A stretch of DNA of 64,000 nucleotides from Blattabacterium cuenoti (GTDB lineage Bacteria > Bacteroidota > Bacteroidia > Flavobacteriales > Blattabacteriaceae). Below the pieces are notes generated by a model, which saw only the letters and a program-made list of their open reading frames with translations, was not told where the DNA came from and made no database searches. Within the stretch, counting starts at the first letter, position 1, and each line of letters opens with the position of its first letter. Where the stretch lies: positions 463,522-527,521 of the forward strand of contig NZ_CP059190.1 in NCBI RefSeq assembly GCF_014251555.1. The letters are read 5' to 3'. This document shows positions 38,626 to 46,476 of the stretch, in pieces. The position numbers and the translations under genes are program-made.

Positions 38626-40041
38626 ATGAATAATGTATATGACCTTGTTGTTATTGGTTCTGGTCCAGGAGGATATGTTTCCGCTATTAGAGCTAGTCAA
38701 TTAGGACTTCGTACTGCTATTGTAGAAAAATACCAAAAATTGGGAGGAACATGTTTGAATGTCGGGTGCATTCCTTCTAAATCACTTTTAGATTCTTCTA
38801 AATATTTTTCATTAGCTAAAAATCATTATTCTTCACACGGAATTTTTTTTGAAAAATTATTTTTTGATTTCAAAAAAATGATGAATAGAAAAAATGAAAT
38901 AGTCAAAAATATTAATAGTGGGATCAAATTTTTAATGAAAAAAAACAAAATTGTTTTGTATCAAGGAATAGCTTCATTTAAGACAAAGAACACTCTTTCC
39001 ATTAAAGAAATCAAATCATTAAAAGAAAAACAAGAAATCAAATTTAAATATTGTATAATATCCACAGGTTCTAAACCTTCATGTTTGCCTCATTTAAATT
39101 TTGGAAATAAAATAATTTCTTCTACAGAAGCTCTTTCTTTAAATGAAATTCCTAATAAATTAATAATCATTGGAGGAGGAATCATTGGATTGGAATTAGG
39201 TTCTATTTTTAATAGATTAGGAAGTCAAATAACTATCATAGAAGTTATGGACAAAATCATATCAAATATGGATGATTCATTAAGTCAAGAAATTAGAAAA
39301 ATTCTAGAAAAATCTTCTATTCAAATAGAAACTTCTTTATCCATTATCAATATTATTGAAGAAAAAAACAAAGAAATATCAGTTTTTGTGAAGTATAAGA
39401 ATGGAGAAGAAATGAAATTTTCAGGAGATTATTGTTTATTATCAATAGGTAGAATCCCATATACGAAAAATCTAGGATTAGAAAATATAGGAATTAAGAA
39501 AGATAAAAAAGGATTTATACTAGTGAATGATTCGTTGCAAAGTAATATAAAAAATATATATGCAATTGGAGATGTTATAGGAGGAAAAATGTTGGCACAC
39601 AAGGCTGAAGAAGAAGGATTATATGCGGTGGAACACATGATTGGACAAAAACCAAATAAACTAAATTATGATTTAGTCCCATCAGTAATCTATACATATC
39701 CTGAAGTAGCTAGTGTTGGACGTACTGAAAATGAAATTAAAAAAGAAAAAATGGAATATAATGTAGGAACTTTTCCTATGAAAGTATTAGGAAGAGCTCG
39801 CACAAGTGGCTGTACAGACGGTTTTTTGAAAATGATTACTCACAAAAAAACAGATGAAATACTGGGAGTTCATATAATCGGAGATCATGCTGCAGATATG
39901 ATAATGGAGGCATCTGTTGCTATGGAATTTCGTTCCTCTTCAGAGGATATATATAGAATCTGTCATCCTCATCCTACTTTTAGTGAATCCTTCAAAGAAG
40001 CAGCTTTACTAAATTTTGAAAACCGTTCTATCCATATGTAG
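38626..40041 (+). CDS. lpd: Dihydrolipoyl dehydrogenase
   Basis: FAD enzyme (E3) that reoxidises dihydrolipoamide in pyruvate/2-oxoglutarate dehydrogenase or glycine cleavage. From ATG 38626 it is 471 aa; the open frame begins 12 codons earlier, but the FAD motif VVIGSGPGGYVSAI then would sit too far in. The redox pair is Cys43/Cys48 in GGTCLNVGCIPSK; NAD-binding GGGIIGLELGSIF; FAD-binding YAIGDVIGGKMLAHKAEEEG; and active-site HPHPTFSES near the end. It is convergent with ung, 19 bases apart. Confidence 0.95.
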   Translation: MNNVYDLVVIGSGPGGYVSAIRASQLGLRTAIVEKYQKLGGTCLNVGCIPSKSLLDSSKYFSLAKNHYSSHGIFFEKLFFDFKKMMNRKNEIVKNINSGIKFLMKKNKIVLYQGIASFKTKNTLSIKEIKSLKEKQEIKFKYCIISTGSKPSCLPHLNFGNKIISSTEALSLNEIPNKLIIIGGGIIGLELGSIFNRLGSQITIIEVMDKIISNMDDSLSQEIRKILEKSSIQIETSLSIINIIEEKNKEISVFVKYKNGEEMKFSGDYCLLSIGRIPYTKNLGLENIGIKKDKKGFILVNDSLQSNIKNIYAIGDVIGGKMLAHKAEEEGLYAVEHMIGQKPNKLNYDLVPSVIYTYPEVASVGRTENEIKKEKMEYNVGTFPMKVLGRARTSGCTDGFLKMITHKKTDEILGVHIIGDHAADMIMEASVAMEFRSSSEDIYRICHPHPTFSESFKEAALLNFENRSIHM

Positions 40042-40060
40042 ACATATGTTGGTTGTTATG

Positions 40061-40717
40061 TTATCCCCAAATGATAGGTTTCTTTCCTTTTTTATCCAAA
40101 AACTCATTGGTTTTCAAAAAATGTTTAGATCCAAAAAAACTAAGATGAGCAGAAAAAGGAGATGGATGTGAGGCTTTTAAAATATAATGATTATGAAGAG
40201 AATTAATTAAAAATGTTTTCTTTTGAGCATATTTTCCCCATAGAAGAAATACAATATTTTTTTTCTCATTAGAAACAGTTCTGATAATTTGATCTGTAAA
40301 AAATTCCCATCCCATGTTTTTATGAGAACCAGGACTCCCTCTTCTAACTGTTAATATAGAATTAAGCAATAAAACTCCTTGTTTAGCCCAATGAATTAAA
40401 GATCCACTAGAAGGAAATGAGTTGTTAAAACAATTATTGATTTCTACAAATATGTTTCTTAATGAAGGAGGAAAAGGAACTCCATTCGGAACAGAGAAAC
40501 AAAGACCATCAGCTTGATTTTCTTTGTAATAAGGATCTTGTCCTAAGATGACTACTTTTAATTCTTGAAAAGGACAGTATTTTAGAGAAGATAATATATT
40601 TTCTTTTTCTGGAAAACAAATAAAATTATTGTATTCCATATGAATTAATTTCATTAATCTCCTAAAATAAGGTTGATTCCATTCTTTTTTTAGAAAAATC
40701 CTCCAATCATAATTCAT
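40061..40717 (-). CDS. ung: Uracil-DNA glycosylase
   Basis: Removes uracil from DNA at the first step of base-excision repair. The 218 aa protein has the water-activating loop VVILGQDPYY (Asp61), GLCFSVP, the Ser/Pro loop, VFLLWGKYAQKK and the leucine-loop motif KASHPSPFSAH. Length matches family-1 UDG. It counters C-to-U deamination, the same direction as the strong AT bias seen here. Confidence 0.96.
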   Translation of the reverse strand: MNYDWRIFLKKEWNQPYFRRLMKLIHMEYNNFICFPEKENILSSLKYCPFQELKVVILGQDPYYKENQADGLCFSVPNGVPFPPSLRNIFVEINNCFNNSFPSSGSLIHWAKQGVLLLNSILTVRRGSPGSHKNMGWEFFTDQIIRTVSNEKKNIVFLLWGKYAQKKTFLINSLHNHYILKASHPSPFSAHLSFFGSKHFLKTNEFLDKKGKKPIIWG

Positions 40718-40754
40718 AGTTTTTTTTTAATTTTTATTAAATCGAATATGTCAT

Positions 40755-41090
40755 CTAATTGATTCTATGCAAAAAATTCTTTTTTTCAATAAGTTGTTCT
40801 TTAGTTTCCAGATTATTTTTATCTGGAACACAACAGTGGACTGGACATATTACAATACATTGTGGTTCATCATAAAAACCAACGCATTCGGTACATTTTT
40901 CTGGAACAATAAAGTATATATCCTTTTCTTTTGGTTCTTGATCCATAGTTAGAAAAGAAGTTTCTTTTTTCCTTAAGGAAGTCCCATCTGATATACTCCA
41001 TTTTTTTCCTCCTTCATAAATTGCATTATTAGGACATTCAGGTTCACAAGCACCACAATTAATACATTCTTCTGTAATTTTTATGGACAT
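40755..41090 (-). CDS. 2[4Fe-4S] ferredoxin (Alvin-type)
   Basis: Small electron carrier of 111 aa. The first cluster motif is C9-x2-C12-x2-C15-x3-C19 followed by Pro ([12 protein letters not shown]). The second is [13 protein letters not shown] then IVICP, with an eight-residue insertion between the second and third cysteines, the mark of Allochromatium-type ferredoxins. Residues 30-60 form an extra loop. It is divergent from the acyl-CoA reductase gene with only 37 bases between, so the two may share control. Electron partner unknown. Confidence 0.9.
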   Translation of the reverse strand: MSIKITEECINCGACEPECPNNAIYEGGKKWSISDGTSLRKKETSFLTMDQEPKEKDIYFIVPEKCTECVGFYDEPQCIVICPVHCCVPDKNNLETKEQLIEKKNFLHRIN

Positions 41091-41127
41091 TGTATTGGAC
41101 TTTTTGGATTTTAAAATTAAAAAAATA

Positions 41128-42171
41128 ATGATTAAAACTTTTGATGAATTAGGCCATTTTCTAAGAAAATTTAAGAAATTTTATGCATATAATAAATATA
41201 TACCTCAACGTTTTAAAAAGTTTTTTTCTGATTTTCAAAAAATTATTCAAAAAATAACTATTGTAAATAGTTGGTTTAGAAAAAAAGATTTATTAACAAC
41301 CATTGATCAATGGGGAAAAATTCTTAAAGAAGAAAAATTAGAATCTTGGATAAAAAGATACTCTTTGAATAAAAAAAAAAAATCAAAAAAAGTTCTTGTC
41401 ATTATGCCTGGAAATATCCCAATAGTGGGATTTCATGATTTTCTATGTGTTCTCTTATCAGGGCATAATATCATAATTAAATTGTCTGAAGAAGACAATT
41501 TATTACTTCCTTTTTTATGCAAAATCATAACGCATCAAAAACCTATGTTAAAACATAAAATAAGATTTACAAATAATATTTTTCATGAAAAATTCGATTA
41601 TGTTATAGCCAGTGGAAACAACAATACCGCTCGTTATTTTGAATATTATTTTAGAAAGCATCCTCTACTACTTAGAAAAAGAAAAACTTCCATTGCTGTA
41701 TTACAAGGAAATGAAAAAGAAAAAGAATTAATCGATTTAAACAAAGATATACTTACTTACTCTGGAAGGGGCTGCAGAAATGTAGGAAAAATATTTTTGC
41801 CTTATAATTATGATCTTCATTTAATTTTAGAAAAATCATTTGTATCTGAATATGTCACAAAAAATTACAAATACATAGACAATTATAAATATTGTCTTTC
41901 TATTTATACTATGAATAAGATCTCTATTCAAAAAAATCACTTTCTTATTTTCAAAGAAGAAAATAATTATTATAGTCCAATATCTGTAGTTTATTATGAA
42001 TTCTATGATAATTTAAATCAATTGAGAGAGATTATTCTAAAAAATGATCAATATATACAATGTATAGTATCTAAAAATTTTTTAAAAAAAGAAGTTGATT
42101 TTGGAAAAACACAATATCCAAAATTAGAAGATTATGCAGACGGAATTGACACTATTCAATTTTTGAATTGA
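41128..42171 (+). CDS. LuxC-type acyl-CoA reductase family protein
   Basis: Member of the LuxC/acyl-CoA reductase family within the aldehyde dehydrogenase fold; such enzymes reduce acyl groups to aldehydes with NADPH. From ATG 41128 it is 347 aa. Blocks: [60 protein letters not shown], and [14 protein letters not shown] with the likely catalytic Cys216. Family members in free-living Flavobacteriia are often next to a ferredoxin, as here (from memory), but the natural substrate is not established. A 12-base poly(A) run (41371-41382) lies in frame. The frame is open from 41083, but that would overlap the ferredoxin start. Confidence 0.75.
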   Translation: MIKTFDELGHFLRKFKKFYAYNKYIPQRFKKFFSDFQKIIQKITIVNSWFRKKDLLTTIDQWGKILKEEKLESWIKRYSLNKKKKSKKVLVIMPGNIPIVGFHDFLCVLLSGHNIIIKLSEEDNLLLPFLCKIITHQKPMLKHKIRFTNNIFHEKFDYVIASGNNNTARYFEYYFRKHPLLLRKRKTSIAVLQGNEKEKELIDLNKDILTYSGRGCRNVGKIFLPYNYDLHLILEKSFVSEYVTKNYKYIDNYKYCLSIYTMNKISIQKNHFLIFKEENNYYSPISVVYYEFYDNLNQLREIILKNDQYIQCIVSKNFLKKEVDFGKTQYPKLEDYADGIDTIQFLN

Positions 42172-42191
42172 AATGATTTCTGTTTAATTTT

Positions 42192-43220
42192 TCAACAATA
42201 AATTTTGACAAAAAGTTGATCTTTTCCAAGGAACATTTTTTTCAATATTTTTCCACCTATTCTAGGTGCTATGAGACCATTTTTTAATGTAACATCACAT
42301 ATGAAAATTCTACATTCATCCCAAATATTTTCTTTTATAAAACTTTCCAAAGTTTTTTTTCCTCCTTCTACTATTAAAGATAATATGTTTTTTTTATATA
42401 AAAAATCTAATATATGATTGATTATTTTTTTATCAAAAGAGATTTTAACATATTCTGTATTTTTTTGATTTTCTTTTTTTTTTTCTGTAAAAACAATAGT
42501 CTTTTGTGAACCGTCTAAAATAAAATATGAAGTAGATATGCTTAGTTCTTTATCAAGAAAAATTCTAATAGGATTGGATCCAAACCATTCTCTAACATTT
42601 AATTTTGGGTTATCATTCAATACAGTTTTTCTCCCTACTAAAATACTATCTTCTTCAGATCTCCATTTATGATTCAATTGTCTAGCATAGATTCCACTAA
42701 TCCAAGCATTTTTTTTATTTTTAGAATCTATAAAACCGTCATGACTTTGAGCCCATTTTAAAATAATATAAGGACGATTTTTTTCATGAAAAGTAAAAAA
42801 ACGTTTGTTTAAAATACGGCATTGATCTTTTAAAAGATTCTCTATGACTTCTATTCCAAATTCTTTCAATTTTTGTATTCCCAATCCTCTAACTTTATCA
42901 CAGGGATCTTGTATTCCGATCACAACTCTTGGTATATTATTTTTAATTATTAAGTCAACACAAGGAGGGGTTCCCCCAAAATGAACACACGGTTCTAATG
43001 TAACATAAAGAGTTGAATCCAAAAATAAGTGTTTATTTTTTATTCTATTGATAGCGTTGACTTCTGCATGATCCATTCCCTTTTTATAATGCCACCCCTC
43101 TGAGATTATGAATCCATTTCTTTCTATTACACAACCAACCATAGGATTAGGTGATGTCAATCCTAATCCATTTTTAGCTAATTGAATAGCTCTTTTCATG
43201 AAAATTTCTTTATTATTCAT
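42192..43220 (-). CDS. ribD: Bifunctional riboflavin biosynthesis deaminase/reductase
   Basis: Deaminates and then reduces the pyrimidine intermediate of riboflavin synthesis. From ATG 43220 it is 342 aa. The N-terminal deaminase has the zinc residues His51 and Glu53 (HAEVNAI) and Cys78/Cys87 (LEPCVHFGGTPPCVD). The C-terminal reductase has KWAQSHDGFID, ISGIYARQLNHKWRSEEDSILVGRKT-type segment and VEGGKKTLESFI. The upstream open frame to 43283 overlaps aroE and is rejected. Start is 4 bases after the aroE stop, so they are likely co-transcribed. Confidence 0.95.
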   Translation of the reverse strand: MNNKEIFMKRAIQLAKNGLGLTSPNPMVGCVIERNGFIISEGWHYKKGMDHAEVNAINRIKNKHLFLDSTLYVTLEPCVHFGGTPPCVDLIIKNNIPRVVIGIQDPCDKVRGLGIQKLKEFGIEVIENLLKDQCRILNKRFFTFHEKNRPYIILKWAQSHDGFIDSKNKKNAWISGIYARQLNHKWRSEEDSILVGRKTVLNDNPKLNVREWFGSNPIRIFLDKELSISTSYFILDGSQKTIVFTEKKKENQKNTEYVKISFDKKIINHILDFLYKKNILSLIVEGGKKTLESFIKENIWDECRIFICDVTLKNGLIAPRIGGKILKKMFLGKDQLFVKIYC

Positions 43221-43224
43221 CAAT

Positions 43225-43992
43225 TTATGAATTCCATATTTTCCAAGATTCTTCCGCTTGAAGATACAACATTTCCAATCCATTCTTAATTAAAGCTCCT
43301 TTTTCTTCGGCTTTTTTTAAGAATAAAGTTTTATTTGGATTATAAACTAAATCATAAAAATAATGTTCTGATGAAACATATTGATAAGGTAAAGAAGGAC
43401 ATAAATTAATATTGGGGGATGTGCCTAAAGGTGTGCAATTGATAATAACTTTATATTTTTTCAACAAATCTTTATTTATGTCTTCATAAACTAAAAATCC
43501 CTTTTTTTTAGTTCTAGAAACATATTGATATGGAATTCGTAATCTTTTTAAAACAAATGAAATTGTTTTGGATACTCCTCCAGTCCCTAAAATTAATGCT
43601 TTTAAGTTTTTTTTATTATGATACAATCTATTAATATCCTTTTTAAAGGATAACTCAAAACCTAAAAAATCTGTGTTATATCCAATTCTATGTCCGTTTT
43701 TATCAATTTTTACAACATTCACAGATCCTATGGATTCTGCTTCTGCAACAATTTTTGTTAAAAAAGGAATAATGCTTGTTTTATAAGGGATAGTCACGTT
43801 ACATCCTTTCAGACAAGGATTCTGAAATATGATTGAGACATCCTCTATTTTTGGAATATCAAAAATTTTGTAATCTGCATGAAAAATAGATTCGTTTTTA
43901 AATTTTTCTAAAAAAAACTTTCTTGAAAAAGAATAACTGATGCCTCTTCCAATTAATCCAAAAAGAAATTTATAATCTATTATTTCTTTCAT
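43225..43992 (-). CDS. aroE: Shikimate dehydrogenase
   Basis: Reduces dehydroshikimate to shikimate with NADPH in aromatic amino acid synthesis. From ATG 43992 it is 255 aa; the TTG two codons earlier is less likely. Substrate-side motifs: FGLIGRGISYSFSRKFF (SxS), GCNVTIPYKT with the catalytic Lys, IGYNTDFLGFE with the catalytic Asp, and NADPH-binding ALILGTGGVSKT. C-terminal KNGLEMLYLQAEESW fits the family. It is upstream of ribD. Confidence 0.93.
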   Translation of the reverse strand: MKEIIDYKFLFGLIGRGISYSFSRKFFLEKFKNESIFHADYKIFDIPKIEDVSIIFQNPCLKGCNVTIPYKTSIIPFLTKIVAEAESIGSVNVVKIDKNGHRIGYNTDFLGFELSFKKDINRLYHNKKNLKALILGTGGVSKTISFVLKRLRIPYQYVSRTKKKGFLVYEDINKDLLKKYKVIINCTPLGTSPNINLCPSLPYQYVSSEHYFYDLVYNPNKTLFLKKAEEKGALIKNGLEMLYLQAEESWKIWNS

Positions 43993-44025
43993 AATCAATA
44001 ACGTCGTCTAATAAGAAGGCAAAAT

Positions 44026-44223
44026 TTATTCTTCTTTTTTGAGTTTCATACGTTCTCTATATATTGCTCTCAATATTTCATTTCTTCTTCCTTCAGAAGG
44101 TTTTATATATTGTTGTTTTTCTCGAAATTCTTTTAAAATACGAGTTTTATCAAATTTTTTTTTACACTTTTTTAAAGCTTTATCAATAGATTCTCCTTCT
44201 CTAACTGTAGTAATTAAAACCAT
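44026..44223 (-). CDS. rpsU: 30S ribosomal protein S21
   Basis: Small-subunit protein near the anti-Shine-Dalgarno region; 65 aa. VREGESIDKALKKCKKKFDK and the central RREK-like segment LKEFREKQQYIKPSEGRR match S21. It lies 43 bases after tRNA-Val(GAC) and 33 bases before aroE in the same orientation. Confidence 0.93.
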   Translation of the reverse strand: MVLITTVREGESIDKALKKCKKKFDKTRILKEFREKQQYIKPSEGRRNEILRAIYRERMKLKKEE

Positions 44224-44266
44224 AAGAAATAAATAACTAATTAATTGAAATAATAATTCATTTTTG

Positions 44267-44341
44267 TGGACACTATCGGATTTGAACCGACGACCTCTAC
44301 TCTGTCAAAGTAGCGCTCTAAACCAACTGAGCTAAATGTCC
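44267..44341 (-). tRNA. tRNA-Val (anticodon GAC)
   Basis: 75-nt cloverleaf: acceptor GGACATT/AGTGTCC (one U:G) with discriminator A, D-stem GCTC/GAGC, anticodon stem CTACT/AGTAG around TTGACAG (GAC), T-arm GTCGG-TTCAAAT-CCGAT. It is the second valine tRNA of the window and is followed by rpsU. Confidence 0.93.
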
Positions 44342-44352
44342 TTTTTAATCAA

Positions 44353-44360
44353 CAAAATTA
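44353..44360 (-). promoter_or_regulatory. Possible -7 box (TAATTTTG) for tRNA-Val(GAC)-rpsU
   Basis: Minus-strand TAATTTTG matches TAnnTTTG and ends 12 bases before the tRNA 5' end, a suitable distance. No clear TTTG at -33. Shared 62-base divergent gap with recG. Confidence 0.35.
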
Positions 44361-44403
44361 AGTATTTTTTAAAAATATAACGGATCATAATCTATTTTAA
44401 AAT

Positions 44404-46464
44404 ATGTCCTGCAATATTCTTCAAAAATCTATAGAACATTTAAAAGGATTAAGTTTAAGAAAAGCTCATTTATTTAATACTGAATTAAAACTTCACACAT
44501 ACGAAGATTTATTATTTTTTTATCCAAAAGGATATATACATCTCCCTACATTAAAAAATATATCAGAATTATCAAAAGATAATAATAATAATTTTGTACA
44601 AATATTAGGAGAAATAACAAATATAGAAGAAATAAATTATAAAAATAAAAAAGGAAAAATATGGATAGCCCGTTTAGAAGATCAAACAGGTTTTATTGAA
44701 TTAGTATGGTTTCAAAAAACCAATTTCTTAAAAAATGTAAAAAAAAACATTACAATAATAGTTTCCGGTAAAATTAAATGTTTTCAAGAAAAAATTCAGA
44801 TCATTCATCCAAATATCCAATATTCGGAAAGGAATTCTTCTATATATCCAGTCTATTCTATTCCCAGTAATTTGAAAAAAAAAGGAATTAATAATTCTCT
44901 CATGATCAATTTATTGAGAAATCTGATAGAAGAATCAAAAAATCACATAGAAGAATTTTTTTTTCAAGAGTTTCTTGATAAAAAATTAATGTCAAGAAAA
45001 AAAGCTTTGATTCAAATTCACTTTCCAGAATCTTTAGATAGCTTATTCCATGCACAATATTCTTTAAAATTTGAAGAATTATTTTTGTTAAAATTATTCT
45101 TTTTATCGAGAAGAAAAGCAGCATACAGTCGTCCATTTCCAAGACTAGGAGAAAATTTTCATAATTTTTACAAACATTTTTTGCCTTTTACTCTAACAGA
45201 AGAACAAAAAAAAGTACTTAAGGAAATATGGAATGATTTGAAAAAACCTATTCAAATGAATAGATTATTACAAGGAGAGGTAGGATGTGGAAAAACTATA
45301 ATAGCTATATTATCAATGCTCATTGCTTTAGATAACGGCTTCCAATCCTGTTTAATGGCTCCTACTGAAGTATTGGCTATACAACATTATTTTTCTATAA
45401 AAAAAATGTTTTCAAAAATTGGGATTAAAATAGCTTTGTTAACAAGTTCTACTTCTGACTCTATACGAAAATGTCTTTATCATGAAATATTTACAGGAAA
45501 AATTTCCATTTTAATAGGGACTCATGCTTTGATTCAAGAAAAAGTTCAATTTAAGAATTTGGGTTTAGCAATTATAGATGAAGAACAACGTTTCGGTGTG
45601 GAACAAAGAGCTAAAATTTGGAAAAAAGAAGACAACCTCCCACATATTCTGATTATGACAGCCACACCTATTCCTAGAACCTTAGCAAAAATTATTTATC
45701 ATGATTTAAATATTTCAATTATCAAAGAGTTACCTTTAGGAAGAAAACCTGTTAAAACCATCCATTTTAGTAACGAAAACAGAGATAAAGCTTTTGAAAT
45801 AGTAAAAAATCAAATTTCAAAAGGGAGACAAGTATACATTATCTATCCCACTATAAATACTTCAAAGAAGAACATGAATTTAATGAAAGGGTATCAAGAA
45901 ATCAAAGAAAAATTTAAAAATTTGGAAAACAGAATTGGAATTCTGCATGGAGAAATGAATTTTCAAGAGAAAAATATGCAAATGAGCAGATTTTTACGTG
46001 GAGAAACTAAAATAATGATAGCTACTACAGTTATAGAAGTCGGAGTAGATGTCCCCAATGCAACAGTTATTTTAATAGAAAATGCAAATTTTTTTGGATT
46101 ATCTCAATTACATCAATTAAGAGGAAGAGTAGGAAGAGGGATCCATCAAAGTTATTGTATTCTTATTACTGATCAAAAAATAAGTATAGAAGGTTTTTTT
46201 AGAATTAAAAAAATGTGTGAAACAAATGAAGGGTTAGAAATAGCCAAAGAAGATCTAAAATTACGTGGAGGAGGGGATTTAATAGGAACTCAACAAAGCG
46301 GAAAAAACAACTTTCGTATTGTAAATCTTATAAAAGATTATAAATTGATAAAAGATGTTTTTCCAATTGCTAAAAAATTTTTTCACCAAAATCCTGATTT
46401 TTTTAAAAATACAAAAAACATTTTTCATAAATATTATAAAGTGAATAGAAAATTCAAAAAATAA
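44404..46464 (+). CDS. recG: ATP-dependent DNA helicase RecG
   Basis: Branch-migration helicase that remodels stalled forks and Holliday junctions. The 686 aa protein has an N-terminal wedge/OB domain (GEITNIEEINYKNKKGK, IWIARLEDQTGFIELVWF), Walker A LLQGEVGCGKT near residue 290, APTEVLAIQH, the DEEQRFG box, MTATPIPRTLA, IATTVIEVGVDVPNA and QLRGRVGRG. The C-terminal LKLRGGGDLIGTQQSG is RecG-specific. First gene of the plus-strand run to murA. Confidence 0.97.
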   Translation: MSCNILQKSIEHLKGLSLRKAHLFNTELKLHTYEDLLFFYPKGYIHLPTLKNISELSKDNNNNFVQILGEITNIEEINYKNKKGKIWIARLEDQTGFIELVWFQKTNFLKNVKKNITIIVSGKIKCFQEKIQIIHPNIQYSERNSSIYPVYSIPSNLKKKGINNSLMINLLRNLIEESKNHIEEFFFQEFLDKKLMSRKKALIQIHFPESLDSLFHAQYSLKFEELFLLKLFFLSRRKAAYSRPFPRLGENFHNFYKHFLPFTLTEEQKKVLKEIWNDLKKPIQMNRLLQGEVGCGKTIIAILSMLIALDNGFQSCLMAPTEVLAIQHYFSIKKMFSKIGIKIALLTSSTSDSIRKCLYHEIFTGKISILIGTHALIQEKVQFKNLGLAIIDEEQRFGVEQRAKIWKKEDNLPHILIMTATPIPRTLAKIIYHDLNISIIKELPLGRKPVKTIHFSNENRDKAFEIVKNQISKGRQVYIIYPTINTSKKNMNLMKGYQEIKEKFKNLENRIGILHGEMNFQEKNMQMSRFLRGETKIMIATTVIEVGVDVPNATVILIENANFFGLSQLHQLRGRVGRGIHQSYCILITDQKISIEGFFRIKKMCETNEGLEIAKEDLKLRGGGDLIGTQQSGKNNFRIVNLIKDYKLIKDVFPIAKKFFHQNPDFFKNTKNIFHKYYKVNRKFKK

Positions 46465-46476
46465 TAAGTTTGGTTT

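Noticed and set aside
41083..41127. 15-residue N-terminal extension of the acyl-CoA reductase
   Set aside because: It would overlap the ferredoxin start codon; ATG 41128 gives the expected beginning.
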